Source of the DNA: Shinisaurus crocodilurus
Taxonomy: Eukaryota; Chordata; Lepidosauria; Squamata; Shinisauridae
Assembly: GCA_021292165.1 (NCBI GenBank)
Contig: CM037876.1
Span: 282,756,521-282,820,520 of the forward strand
DNA length: 64,000 bases
Direction: 5' to 3'
The notes below the pieces were generated by a model, which saw nothing but the letters and a program-made list of their open reading frames with translations, was not told where the DNA came from and did not search any database. The position numbers were made by a program, and so were the translations under genes. Below, one piece after another: positions 1 through 10,046 of this stretch (positions within the stretch are counted from its first letter, which is position 1; each line of letters opens with the position of its first letter).

Positions 1-96
1 CGGTGTTGCACAGGTCGTCATTTTCCTATAGGCACTATTTGTTTGAAACTCCTTAAGGCAGCTGACCGCTGTTTTGAATCGCTCCATAGGAAAGGT

Positions 97-667
97 CCCC
101 CTGGATTACATAATGGAATCCCAGCTCCACCAGGATTACACAATGGAATCCCAGCTCCCCCAGGATTACACAATGGAATCCCAGCTGCCCTGGGACTACC
201 AGCTGCCCCGGGACTGCACAATGAAATCCCAGCTCCCCCGGGACTACCTGCTCCCCCAGAACTACACAATGAAATCCATGCTCCCCCCCCCCGGGACTAC
301 ACAATGAAATTCCTGCTCGCCCCCCCCCCCCCGGGACTACACAATGAAATCCCTGTTCCCTTTCCCCCGGGACTACACAATGAAATCCCTGTTCCCTTTC
401 CCCCGGGACTACACAATGAAATCCCTGCTTCCCCCCTCCCCACGGGACTTAACAATGAAATCCCAGCTCACCCCCCGGGACTACACAACAATGAAATCCC
501 TGCTCCCCCGAGACCACACAACATTGAATTCCCTGCTCCCCGCCCCCGGGACCACACAATGAAATCCCTGCCCCCCCCGGGACCACACAACAATGAAATC
601 CCTGCTTGGCCCCTTCCCTCTCGGAACAACACAACAATGAAATCCCAGCTTGCCCCCCCCCCCCCGG
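97..667. repeat. minisatellite, ~33-36 bp unit with C-rich spacers
   Basis: About 15 imperfect copies of a unit built on GACTACACAATGAAATCCC separated by C-rich linkers of varying length. The core, with its flanking Gs, is an imperfect palindrome (GGGA...TCCC ends), so each unit could form a short hairpin. Early units (97-190) read GGATTACA...GGAATCC and later ones GGGACTACA...GAAATCC, so the array has diverged in a gradient. It keeps reading frames open on both strands, which is an artefact of the period, not evidence of a gene. Confidence 0.93.
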
Positions 668-905
668 TGTAGGCTCCGGCTGCATTGCATATGAACATTC
701 TGTTTGGATGTAGGAGAGATTTGCATATCCCCTGATTGAGCCCCTGTGGTGGCAGTTCATACCAACATTCTAAATGTCGTTGGGTAATGGAGAGTATGTG
801 TGCCAAGTTTGGGGCAGATCCGTCCAACCATGTAGGAGCCTATGCAACGCACGCGAACGCCCGTACCGACGTAGGGACAAACATTCAAATTTATATAGTA
901 GATTT
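668..905. repeat. interspersed repeat with ATTTGCAT modules, copy 1
   Basis: Shares modules with 55779-56480: ACATTCTAAATG, GAGATTTGCATA-CCC, and TGCCAAGTTTGGGGCAGATCC followed by GGAGCCTATGCAAC. The modules occur in a different order in the two copies. The class (LINE tail, Helitron or other) is not recognised. Confidence 0.6.
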
Positions 906-1072
906 ATATCCCACCTCTAAGAATAGAAATTTTTCCAAAGTAGCTCACAGAGAAACAACATAATAATAAACTTCAGAAATACCCAAACAGGTCAAATAAA
1001 AGCACAGCCGTAAAATGCCTAAAAACAGTGTAAAATCAATCCAAAAAGGCTTTGCAGAATAAGAATGACTTA

Positions 1073-1169
1073 GGGTGCAATCCTATGCATATTTAGACAG
1101 AAAAAAAGTCCTACAACTCCCAGGAGTTGTAGGACTTTTTTCTGTCTAGATATGTGTAGGATTGCACCC
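1073..1169. mobile_element. palindromic MITE family A (Harbinger-like, 3-bp TSD)
   Basis: Almost perfect inverted repeat beginning GGGTGCAATCCTATGCATAT and ending in its complement, with TTA on both sides (1070-1072 and 1170-1172). A TTA/TAA 3-bp duplication is typical of PIF/Harbinger transposons. The centre has CCTACAACTCCCAGG and its inverse. Related copies lie at 14500-14627 and 35573-35706. Confidence 0.8.
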
Positions 1170-1172
1170 TTA

Positions 1173-2293
1173 ATTTCATGGCTGATGACTGGGGGAGAGG
1201 GGGCTTATCTGAGTTCCCAGGGAAGGGAATCCCACAACTGTAAAGCCATAACTAAGAAGGTCCTGCAGAGAACAGGGCCTCTCAAGCAGATCTCAGGGCT
1301 GAAGTAGATTTACATGGGCACAGGTAGTCATTTGAATAACCTGGTTACCTATATCAAGCTGCTAGATGGCTCTAAACAAACCCTGTATTTATCCCAGGCT
1401 TTTCAAGCAAGGAGACACTCCCCTATAGTTACCAAATACATTAGGGGTGCTCCTCCATCACCCACCCACCCCTTAGCATTTCTCCCTTCTATTTTAAGCC
1501 TCTGTTTTGCATTAGCGTCCTTTATCTCCAGGACGAAGATGCTTAATTGAAAAACAAATATACTTCAGACATCACAGACATCTGCAAAGCACGCTCTTCA
1601 GGGGGGGGGGGAATCTCAACCTGTTGCTATAGCAGCAGGGCAAACAGAATTCAATGGCAGAATTTGCTGCTTGCTCTATGAGCCCATCAATTCCAAATTT
1701 CTGTCTGGCCCACAGTGAGTGCCTCTTAATGAAGCAGCACATTGCTGTTAACCCTTTGATGAACTGCTGCACAGGAGCAAGCGGAAGAGAGGTAGCTGAA
1801 AGATGAGGCGAGAAAAAGAGCAACACACACAGCACCTGGCACAGAGGATGAATCGGTTAAATTTGGGGGAACATCATGAGCCATGAGAAACAAAGCTAGA
1901 AATGTGTCAAATTCCCACAGAGCTCTGGTGTTCCCTTAGTGCCAGATTATATAAAAACACAATCTGCTTCAATGTGAAACAACAAGCAACTAAGGAGCTA
2001 ATTCTTGCAGAAGGATGAGCTCCAGATCCATATCAAGTTGTCCTCTTCAGCAGTTGTAGCTAGATTTAGAAAGAGAGTTAGATTTAGTAAGCCAGCCAGT
2101 CCCGTTAGCCTCCCTTGCCCACTGTTCAGACTGGTGGGTGAGACATAAAGACACACAGTGAGAACAATTCCTGAGAATTCTAAATTAGCAGGATTTCAAT
2201 TACATACCAGTGAAAAAGCAATATGAACCAAATGTAAGAACACACCTCTTACAGGTGAATTTTGATTTTCCATATAATCTGGAAACTAGAGTT
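1173..2293. other. intronic sequence (STON2 intron 3), no feature recognised
   Basis: No repeat family, exon or RNA gene recognised. It contains a short G run near 1602. Best read as unique intron sequence of the minus-strand gene. Confidence 0.5.
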
Positions 2294-2301
2294 CTCTAAC
2301 C

Positions 2302-2435
2302 CAGTGTTCTCCAACCTTAGGTCCCCAGATGTTCTTGGCCTACAACTCCCAGCATGCCCTAGCCAGCTACACTGGCTGGGGCATGCTGGGAGTTGTAGGC
2401 CAAAACATCTGGGGACCCAAGGTTGGAGAACACTG
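2302..2435. mobile_element. palindromic hAT MITE family B
   Basis: 134-bp near-perfect palindrome from CAGTGTTCTCCAACCTTAGG to its complement ending CACTG. It is flanked on both sides by the 8-bp duplication CTCTAACC (2294-2301 and 2436-2443), which is diagnostic of hAT transposition. The inner arms carry CTACAACTCCCAGCATGCC and its inverse, the same core as in family A. Confidence 0.9.
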
Positions 2436-2612
2436 CTCTAACCCACAGGTTGGGGAACAGCAACCAAAGGATTCCATACTACAGAGTGCAATGTTCACCA
2501 GGTAAAAGTGAGGCCTTGTGGGTGAGTTAGATCCACAACAATGCTCCCCATGATTCTAGAACTAGGTTGAACTCCATGTCTAAAATATCACATGGGGAGG
2601 ATTAATGAGCCA

Positions 2613-2663
2613 TATATATATCTATATCTATCCGTGTGTGTGTATATATATATATATATATTC
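2613..2663. repeat. (TA)n/(TG)n microsatellite
   Basis: Interrupted TA and TG dinucleotide tract. Confidence 0.9.
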
Positions 2664-2924
2664 TTCCTGTGATGTCACAGATGTTGACTAAGGAGGCATA
2701 GGAGTGGACTCATTTTACACGGTCTGTGCTGCTAAAGTAGTGACTGAGCCACAAGGGAAGGGAACCTAGAAGTTTTACATCACCAGAGGAGACAGGAAAA
2801 AGCATTAATACATCCAGATCAAAATTTAAGCAAGCCGGCTGAACATCGGAATCACATTTTCTGTCCTTTGAAACCAATTTTTTCCAGTCAAAACATTCAC
2901 AAAGAGGTCAGAGTGGTAGGTAAG

Positions 2925-3234
2925 AACATAAGATAAGAGCCCTGCTGGATCAGACCAGAGGCCCATCTAGTTCAGCATTCTGCTCCCAGCGGCCAACCAG
3001 ATGCCTGTGGGTAGCCCTCAGTAGGGCATGAGCACACTCCCCGCTTGTGTTCCCCAGCAACTGGTATTCAGATACGGTAAGTATATATAACCTCCAGCCA
3101 GAGAGCTTTGGCTATTGGGTGGTATAGAAATGAAATGAGATAGATAGATAAGATAGATAGATAATATAGCCATCATGACTAGTGGCCATTGATAGCCTAA
3201 TCCTGCTTGAATTTGTCTAATCCCCTTTTGAAGC
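2925..3234 (-). mobile_element. CR1 LINE 3' region, first part (interrupted)
   Basis: Reads as the reverse of the CR1 3' end (GCCCTGCTGGATCAGACC, GCCATCATGACTAGTGGCC, TTTGTCTAATCCCCTTTTG). A short L2-tail-like segment (3090-3165, GCTTTGGCTATTGGGTGG plus a GATA run) lies inside it. The CR1 homology resumes at 4837 after later insertions, so this is the oldest layer of a nest. Confidence 0.8.
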
Positions 3235-4663
3235 TGTGGAAGGCCAACAACCGGGTCTTGGGCACGAGTTACAGGGATATCAAGCGATTTAAACCCAACC
3301 GCGACCTAAATATCACACGTAACCGTATTTAAACCAAAGAATAGACTTTTATTTACTACAAGGTTAAAGGAGCGGAACTAATAGACTTCCAGGAATGTTA
3401 CACCATAAACAAAACCGGGTCGTGACCTGAAGGCTTCAATCTAGAGACTTGCAGTAAGAGGGAGCCACTTCACAACAAAGACTCGAAACTTACGGACTTT
3501 GCGTAGCAGTCTGCCTGTCAGCTCCGAGCCTGCCCTGCTCAGGGTAAGGAACCGCTTGGTCTAGCCGGAGCTAGGGTTGGAAGCTGACAGCGCGCCCCGC
3601 GTTCCCAACAACCAAGTTCTTCTGGTAGGGTTTTTTTCTACCCTGCCACCCCCTCCCCGCCCCTTGGTGATCAGGTGGGCTTATTCCTGCCTGGGAAAAG
3701 GTGGCACCTTGGATTTACCAGTGCCCTTTGGGGATACTTGGCAGCTCTTTGAGACTGCCTCTCACCCAGGGCCGGATTAAGAGCATTATGGGCCTGGTGC
3801 TGAGGAGGGCGCGCGGCTGAGGAGGGCACAGAAACGCTGCGCTCCTCTTCGCTGCCGCTGCACCGCCCCCACCAGGCCTCTGCCTCCGCTGCGCTGCCCC
3901 CGCCAGGCGTCCGCCTCCCCACCCTCCCTCCCTCCCTCCCTCCCGCCGCCGCCGCACCCTCCCGTCCCGCTCGCCGCTGCGCCTCCCCCGCCCTCCTGCT
4001 CGCTGCCGCTGCACCTCCCGCCGCCGCCGCTGCCGCCATCACCACCACCCCCGACCCCCCCCACCACTTACCTTCTCCGCGTCGTGTCGCTTCCGGAGCC
4101 CCGCCCGCGTTGTTTTGGCGGGAGGAACCAGGGCAACAGGGCTTAAACAGCCCTGTTGCCATGGTTTCCCCGGCAAAAAACAGTGCGGGGGTCCCGTCGC
4201 GTCACTTCCTCCTCCTCCTTGGCGGCGGCAGCAGCAGCAGCAGCCAGGGCGGGGGGAGGGTAGGTTGGTGGTGGCGGCGCAGGGTTTTTTTTTTTTTGCA
4301 GAGCAGGGCTGCTTTGGGGAGGGGGCCCCCGCTAAATATTATTTCGCCTGGGGCGCCAAACTGCCCTGCACTGGTCCTGATTGTGGGCCTGTTTTGGGGT
4401 AGGGGCCTGGAGCTGCAGCTCCAATAGCCCCTATCTTAATCCGGCCCTGCTCTCACCTCAGGATTGTTCATGCCTCCTCTTGTGGATTGATGCCGATGTG
4501 CCCCATTGAGGGTATGCAGATGTGGTCACGTATTACCTGTCTGACCAGAACTGTATCTCCTGTCCCCCGGTGGGGATTATGCAGAAAGGGTTGCCAGGGG
4601 ACAAGGGAAAACTATGTCAGGGTTCATGTCACGGTGTGTGTGTGTGCTCAGGCTTTCTCCACA
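3235..4663 (-). mobile_element. solo LTR, family 1, minus strand, with nested hAT
   Basis: On the minus strand it starts TGTGGAGAAAGCCTGA and ends CCTTCCACA (TG...CA). It is flanked by the identical 5-bp duplication GAAGC at 3230-3234 and 4664-4668. It is homologous along its length to the plus-strand copy at 9972-10797 (shared GCAGTCTCAAAGAGCTG, AAATAAGCCCACCTGA, AGTCTATTAGTTCCGCTCC) apart from the hAT at 3767-4449. Net LTR length is about 740 bp. No internal retroviral or gypsy genes are attached, so recombination between LTRs has removed them. Confidence 0.9.
3767..4449. mobile_element. GC-rich non-autonomous hAT element, copy 1
   Basis: Ends CAGGGCCGGATTAAG and CTTAATCCGGCCCTG are inverted repeats, flanked by the 8-bp duplication CTCTCACC (3759-3766, 4450-4457). 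The body is very GC-rich with (CCG), (CCCT) and a short CAG run near 4230. It also contains a perfect hairpin GGCAACAGGGC...GCCCTGTTGCC around 4133-4162. It has no transposase. Open frames across it come from base composition. It is the youngest layer of the 2.9-5.1 kb nest. Confidence 0.93.
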
Positions 4664-4682
4664 GAAGCCTTCCAAATTGGGC

Positions 4683-4836
4683 GTCGAGAGCACATAATGC
4701 AGGCCACATGCTGAAGCTGAGCAGGTATGAGCCGGGTCAGTGCTTGGATGGGTGACTGCCCACATCTGTTCTCCGGCATTGAGCAGGGAGTTGGACTCGA
4801 TGGCCTTATAAGCCTCTTCCAACTCTATGATTCTAT
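4683..4836 (+). mobile_element. 5S rRNA-derived SINE with CR1-like tail
   Basis: The head GAAGCTGAGCAGG...TGCTTGGATGGGTGACTG matches the internal promoter half of 5S rRNA (AGCTAAGCAGGGTC...TACTTGGATGGGAGACC). The 3' part GAGTTGGACTCGATGGCC...CAACTCTATGATTCTATG matches the 3' end of CR1. It is inserted in the CR1 copy that resumes at 4837. Confidence 0.8.
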
Positions 4837-5127
4837 GGCATCTTGTGGTAGCAAATGCCAAAGTTTAACTATGCACTGTGTGAAGAAGTACTTCCTTTTG
4901 TCTGCCTTGAATCTTCCACCACTCAGCTTCATTGGATGGCCCTGGGTTTTAGTATTATGAAAGGTTTTTCCACTTTCCCATCCACTTTCTCTACACATTG
5001 CATAATTTTATACACCTCTATCATGTTCCCTCTTACTTGCCTTTTTTTTAAGCTAAAAATCCCTCAATCTTTCCTCATAGGGGAATTGGATCTCTTGAAC
5101 ATCTTACTTGCCATTTTCTGGGCCTAA
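4837..5127 (-). mobile_element. CR1 LINE 3' region, second part
   Basis: Continues the CR1 sequence broken at 3234: CATCTTGTGGTAG, TTTAACTATGCACTGTGTGA, GAAGTACTTCCTTTTGTCTG, CATAATTTTATACACCTCTA, TTTCCTCATAGGGG. On the minus strand this is the end of CR1 ORF2 and its 3' UTR. Confidence 0.85.
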
Positions 5128-5282
5128 AAGGTTGATACACCTATGGGGTTCGATCCTGTTCTTTTAGAGCTCTCCATAACTGGTCACAGGATTAAAATAT
5201 GCAAATTCAATGAAGGGGCACAGATACTTAAATTTAAGCACCTGCTTCTTAATGTACTTAGGGACTTATGCACACATTCATT

Positions 5283-5346
5283 CATTCATTCATTCCATTC
5301 CTAGACTGCCCAATAGCCAAAGCTCTCTGGGCAGTTTACATCAGAT
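5283..5346 (-). mobile_element. L2-type LINE 3' tail fragment
   Basis: ATTC run followed by CCAATAGCCAAAGCTCTCTG-GGCAG, the reverse of the tail at 55150-55216. Confidence 0.65.
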
Positions 5347-6357
5347 ACAGCCCAGCAAAAAATTAGCCACAACTAAAGATTGGTGGTGCAGTGCAAGTGG
5401 AACACTACTTCTCTCCTAAGCATAGTTAGGAGACTGGGAGTGCTGCCTGGGCTTGTGCACTCCTGTCTCGTACACATAAATTCCCACTTCCTTTAATGTT
5501 TAGAGCTAACCAAGATTAGCATTACTATCTGTATTTTTAGTTACCATAGTTAGAAGTGTGTTTGTAAACTATGTTTCAAACTAATCATGTTTAGTGAAAA
5601 TGCTGATACAGATGATAACACTAAGCAGGGCTAGCTGTAAAAGTAAAGGAAGGGGGTATTTACAGGCAAGGAGAGAGGAGGGAGTAAAGCGGGGGACCAC
5701 ACAAGCCTGGGCTTGTGGCCACACATGCCAATGTACTAACCATGATTTAAAATTTGAGTGTGTTAATTTGCACCAGACCTATGTGCCATTCCATTATCTT
5801 CAATGGGATAAACAGCCTGATCCTATGTCTGCTTAATCAGAAATTTATGTATTTAGGACTGCCACCTTTCAGTAGTTGACTTCAAAAGAAACAGGGTAGA
5901 CCAATATTTATTTACTCTTTTACAATTCATGCTCAGAACATATTTTAATGTGGCATGCACTATTTCTAAACATTACTATGCTAAAGCTGGCAGAATGATT
6001 TTGAAATCAAACATATGCTCTGCTTAGTACAGCTTTTGGGGTTCAATTTGCTCTTAGTTTGTGGATTCCAAAAGTCTGGAAGCCTGGGCTAGTCTTTGTT
6101 GATAGAGTTCCAAGCTTCAAGTCAGAACAGAAAAGCTGCTAGATCAGCATTCCTGAGAATATTTCATTCTTTATGTGTCTGGTCACAATGGACCCTGTAG
6201 GCTATGAAATGGTTGTAAAAAAGACAAGGGAGTGGGGATTAAACAAACCCTTTCCTACTTTTAAGGCACCTAGAGCTGAGTGTTCATATTTTAGAAAGGA
6301 CCCACAGTTTGCTTGTGGGTGTGGGTGTGTCGGCATGTTTTAAAAAGAAACAAGATG
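5347..6357. other. intronic sequence, no feature recognised
   Basis: Unique-looking A/T-rich intron sequence. No exon, RNA gene or recognisable repeat was found. Confidence 0.5.
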
Positions 6358-6362
6358 CTAAG

Positions 6363-8095
6363 TGTGGAGGAAGAGGGGGAGCTGGCTGGCCCGCCAGACC
6401 TCCACCCTTTCCTACTCCAAAGGAAACCCAGCACTTGCCACCATGTGGCCTGGAAGGGGGGGCTGGCTGACCCGCCACCACCCCACCCTTGCCTACTGGC
6501 AAAGGAACCAAGACCCTCTGAGATCTCAAGATACCAGACTGCCAGCCTCAGCTGTCTGCAATCCTACTTGGATCTCTGTTTAGGGACTCGCCTTCCATTT
6601 CTGTAACCTGGATTTAGATACTGAACTCACAGAGCACTACAAAACCCATGTGGGGTAAAACCAAACAAGGTTTATTTCTGGTAGCATCTTACAACAAGAT
6701 TAGGGAAATGAGAGAAGCACACAAAATAAAGAGAGAGAGACTTTAGTACACAGTAAAGCTGCAAAACAAGAAAACCTGATTCCTTAAGATCTCTCAGGCA
6801 CACACCTGTACCTGAGGGTGTCTTCTTCAAGGGTTAGATCCAGCACAGCCTTGCCTTTCACCAGAGCCTTCAAACCAGCTCATTTCACCAGGAGCTAACT
6901 GGGGTCGGATCCTGATGCCCCCCCCCCCAAAGGCTTGGGGCCTCTCTTTGGCTTGCCGCCATCCCCAATAGCCAGGGTAGCCGGTAGCCACACGATCCAG
7001 GACAAAGACCAAGACTAAAACAGGCTTTGGGAAATATCTCTTCCCCCCTCCCCCTTTCTGTAGCTTTCTTGCCTTCAGCCAATCAGAAAGAACTTCACCT
7101 GGCCAGGCAAGGGAAAGGAAACTCGTGAGTCATGGCTTGAACTATTTGAATTACATCTGCATATGAACGCTTTCAGCCTGGCTCCTCCAGACCTCTGGGA
7201 GCCAGGCCCCATCCTATGTTTTATGTACCTTTCGCTTCTTCCCAGCCCCCTTGACTGGCCTCACTTGGTTACACATGAGGAGGCGTGTGTGTGTGTGTGT
7301 GTGTGTGTGTTTGTTCCTGCATGCATGCATGCAGGACCGGGCAGGGCAGTTTGGCGCCCCAGGCGAAAAAATATTTAGCGCCCCCCCTCTCCAAAGCAGG
7401 AAAAAAAAAAAACCTGCGCCGCCACCACCAACCTACCTTCCCCCCCCGCCATGGCTGCGGCGGCGGCTGCTGCTGCTGCTGCTGCTGCTGCGTCCTCCTC
7501 AAGCGACGCGACGGGACCCCCACGCTGTTTTTTGCCGGGGGAAACCATGGCAACAGGGCTGTTTAAGCCCTTCTGCCCTGGTTCCTCCTGCCAAAACAAC
7601 GCGGGCGGGGCTCCGGAAGCGACGCGACGAAGGTAGGTGACGAGGGGGGTTGGGGGGGTGACGGGGGGGTGGCGATTGCGGTGGGAGGCGCAGCGGCAGC
7701 GAGCGGGTGGGCGGGGGGAGGTGCAGCGGCGAGCGAGTGAGTGAGCGGGCGGGTGGGTGGGGGGAGGCGCAGCGGCGAGCGGGCAGGCGGGGGGAGGCGC
7801 GGCGGCGGCGGCAGGCAGGAGGGTGGGGAGGTGGAGGCCTGGCGGGGGCGGCGCAGCGGCAGCGGAGGTCTGGCGGGGGCGGCGCAGCGGCAGCGAAGAG
7901 GAGCGCAGCGTTTCCGCGCCCTCTTCAGCCGCGCGCCCTAGGTAACCGCCTAGTTGGCCTAGCGGTAGCGCCGGCCCTGCATGCATGCAGGAACCCTAAA
8001 AACTCTTTTCTCTACACGCTAACTATGCACACCCCACCCCAGCCGGTTCACACATGAGGTGAGTGTGTATACCCCCAAAGGCTCGTTTCTCCACA
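6363..8095 (-). mobile_element. solo LTR, family 2, minus strand, with nested hAT
   Basis: On the minus strand it starts TGTGGAGAAACGAGCC and ends TTCCTCCACA. It is flanked by the 5-bp duplication CTAAG (6358-6362 and 8096-8100). Net length is about 1.08 kb once the hAT at 7332-7979 is removed. A polyadenylation signal AATAAA lies in minus-strand CCAGAAATAAACC near 6675. The LTR carries a degenerate internal duplication (GCTGGCTG-CCCGCCA motifs near 6380 and 6460). The ends resemble family 1 (TGTGGAGAAA...TCCACA). Confidence 0.88.
7332..7979. mobile_element. GC-rich non-autonomous hAT element, copy 2
   Basis: Same family as 3767-4449, in opposite orientation. Termini are CAGGACCGGGCAGGGCAG and AGCGCCGGCCCTG, and the 8-bp duplication CATGCATG lies on both sides (7324-7331, 7980-7987). 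It contains about ten GCT (CAG on the other strand) triplets near 7466-7492, and GGCAACAGGGCTGTTTAAGC corresponding to the conserved hairpin (one arm mutated). Confidence 0.92.
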
Positions 8096-8100
8096 CTAAG

Positions 8101-8355
8101 AAAAACAGAACAACATTGGATTACCTGAGCACTAGCAAGCCACTACCCACCAGGGGGAAAAAAAAGGCTACCAGTAAGTTTTTTTAAACTGGTAGTCAAC
8201 ACAGCCACCATTCTGAATTACAGAGATACTCCTGCAAGTCTGTAGATTGCAGGTACACCTTGCATATTACGGTGAAAAAACAAAGAAGGATCATATCATC
8301 TGAATATAGCAACAGCACTAAATGAGCTACATTAAACTATTCTGGCTTTACATAG

Positions 8356-8392
<37 letters not shown>

Positions 8393-9966
8393 ACCCCCCC
8401 TTGTACCTCAATACAGCTGCCCTATCATAGCCCCCCATGCTCAATGCATTTACTCCCCATAGAGGCCTCCCCATAGAGGCCTTCCAGCTGCTTTCCTGTG
8501 AGCAGTTCCCACATGACTAGAGTAATACTGTACGTAAATGACTCGACCACCTGGTGGAGTGCCAATTCTATGGCTGAGTCCTGCACAAGCGGCCCCCACC
8601 CATGTGGCTGAGTCATTGAAACATTATCTCAGCTGCATGAGAGCCACTGTAAGGGTTATTTCTCATAGTCATTGTGACATGGCGGTGATACTGTGAAGCC
8701 AACATCAGCAGAGTTTTTGGAAAGTTCTTGTAAACCTTCCAACATCTGTAACACAGGTCAAGGTCACAACTCACCCATCTTTGGCTCAGCCCTCATTTTT
8801 GAAGTTGCCAAGCTGCAATTTCCATTTCAGCATGTCATTGGCAGTACCACACCATGGTCATACGAATCAACCCTCAGAGTTGGTTGTTCTTAGACGGATG
8901 CTTCATAGTCAGTGAACGTATTAGATAGTGACTGATTGAGGCCATGTGTAAAGAAGGATGGGTACAAGATTCACCACAAGTATTAGACTAGGAGTGTAGT
9001 TGGAGATATAGCCATACCACCCCATCACTCATGGAGCTTCAGCTTCCAATCCAGTCTGTTGTCCTTGGCTTCAAATCTGAGCAGATTTTGCATCACCTGG
9101 GTTCTCCTCCTTAACCAGCCAGCCCATTTATGGTGTTCCAGAGGCTGGCTAAACAACCCTCCTTGGTTTAATCAGCTCCCTTCCTCCTATACTCACTCCA
9201 TCCTTCAATTGTAAGAACCTGTACTCCCTGCAAATACCCAGTACCCTCCCCTATGTTTCCTCCTAGATATCGTGAAATTTTTGGATTACATCCATTTCTG
9301 GAAATCTTGCAAGAATGCCCACCGTGCATTTTCCCCTGAGTCACCTAGCAACCACCTGAACACCCAAACTTTCAGGTTCTGACAGGACCAGGTTGCCACC
9401 ACAACACCCTCTATGAATCCTTTCCTCATTATGGGAAAACAAAAAGTTACAATTTCCCCCAAACATACGTGTGATTCATGGTGCAAGTCTTTATTAGCTT
9501 TATTCATTGGCAGTTTTTAAACCTCCCCATAAAAAATCAACTAACCTAAAACTATACACAGTTAATAAACTTGCATAGCTTTACATTTGGAAGTTTTGAC
9601 AATACAGCTACTTGTGCTCTCTCTGTGTTAATATTTCTTTCTCTCTCAAAAATAAAATAAAATCAGAAGGCAAAGACTGCCTTGAGATGAGTAGCATTAT
9701 TCATCAATGTCAGAGAATGAGAAATGAGGATCCAAAATAAAGCTGGAATTAGAAAGTGCATAAACAAGAGAGTATTGTCCTCAGAAAACTACAAGAGCTT
9801 GAAGATTATTTTTATTTTTTACATGATAATGATTGTGATGGTTGGTGGGGGGGTATGTGGAGCAGGGAAGAGACAGATAACATCCGAGAACGTCCTGTCC
9901 AAACAATTGATTCCACATGCTGCCTAACCCTTCACCATCAACATGAAAAAGCAGTATTCATAAACA
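8101..9966. other. intronic sequence with a (TG)n tract
   Basis: Only a (TG)n microsatellite at about 8359-8390 stands out. No exon or recognisable mobile element. Confidence 0.5.
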
Positions 9967-9971
9967 TATAC

Positions 9972-10001
9972 TGTGGAGAAAGCCTGAACATGCACACACA
10001 C

Positions 10002-10046
<45 letters not shown>

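Noticed and set aside
97..667. CRISPR-like regular repeat array
   Set aside because: Repeats are imperfect, spacers are low-complexity C runs, and the DNA is vertebrate. It is a minisatellite.
43..672. 209-codon plus-strand frame of repeated PPGLHN-IPA units
   Set aside because: It is the translation of a minisatellite whose period is mostly a multiple of three. Several frames on both strands stay open, poly-C linkers vary in length, and no splice or codon bias supports a protein.
3671..4162. 163-codon minus frame and neighbouring Ala/Gly/Arg-rich frames
   Set aside because: They lie inside a TSD-bounded hAT and an LTR. Open frames reflect very high GC content and triplet repeats.
7375..7986. 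203-codon minus frame rich in Ala and Pro
   Set aside because: Same reason: it covers the GC-rich hAT at 7332-7979 and its triplet run.
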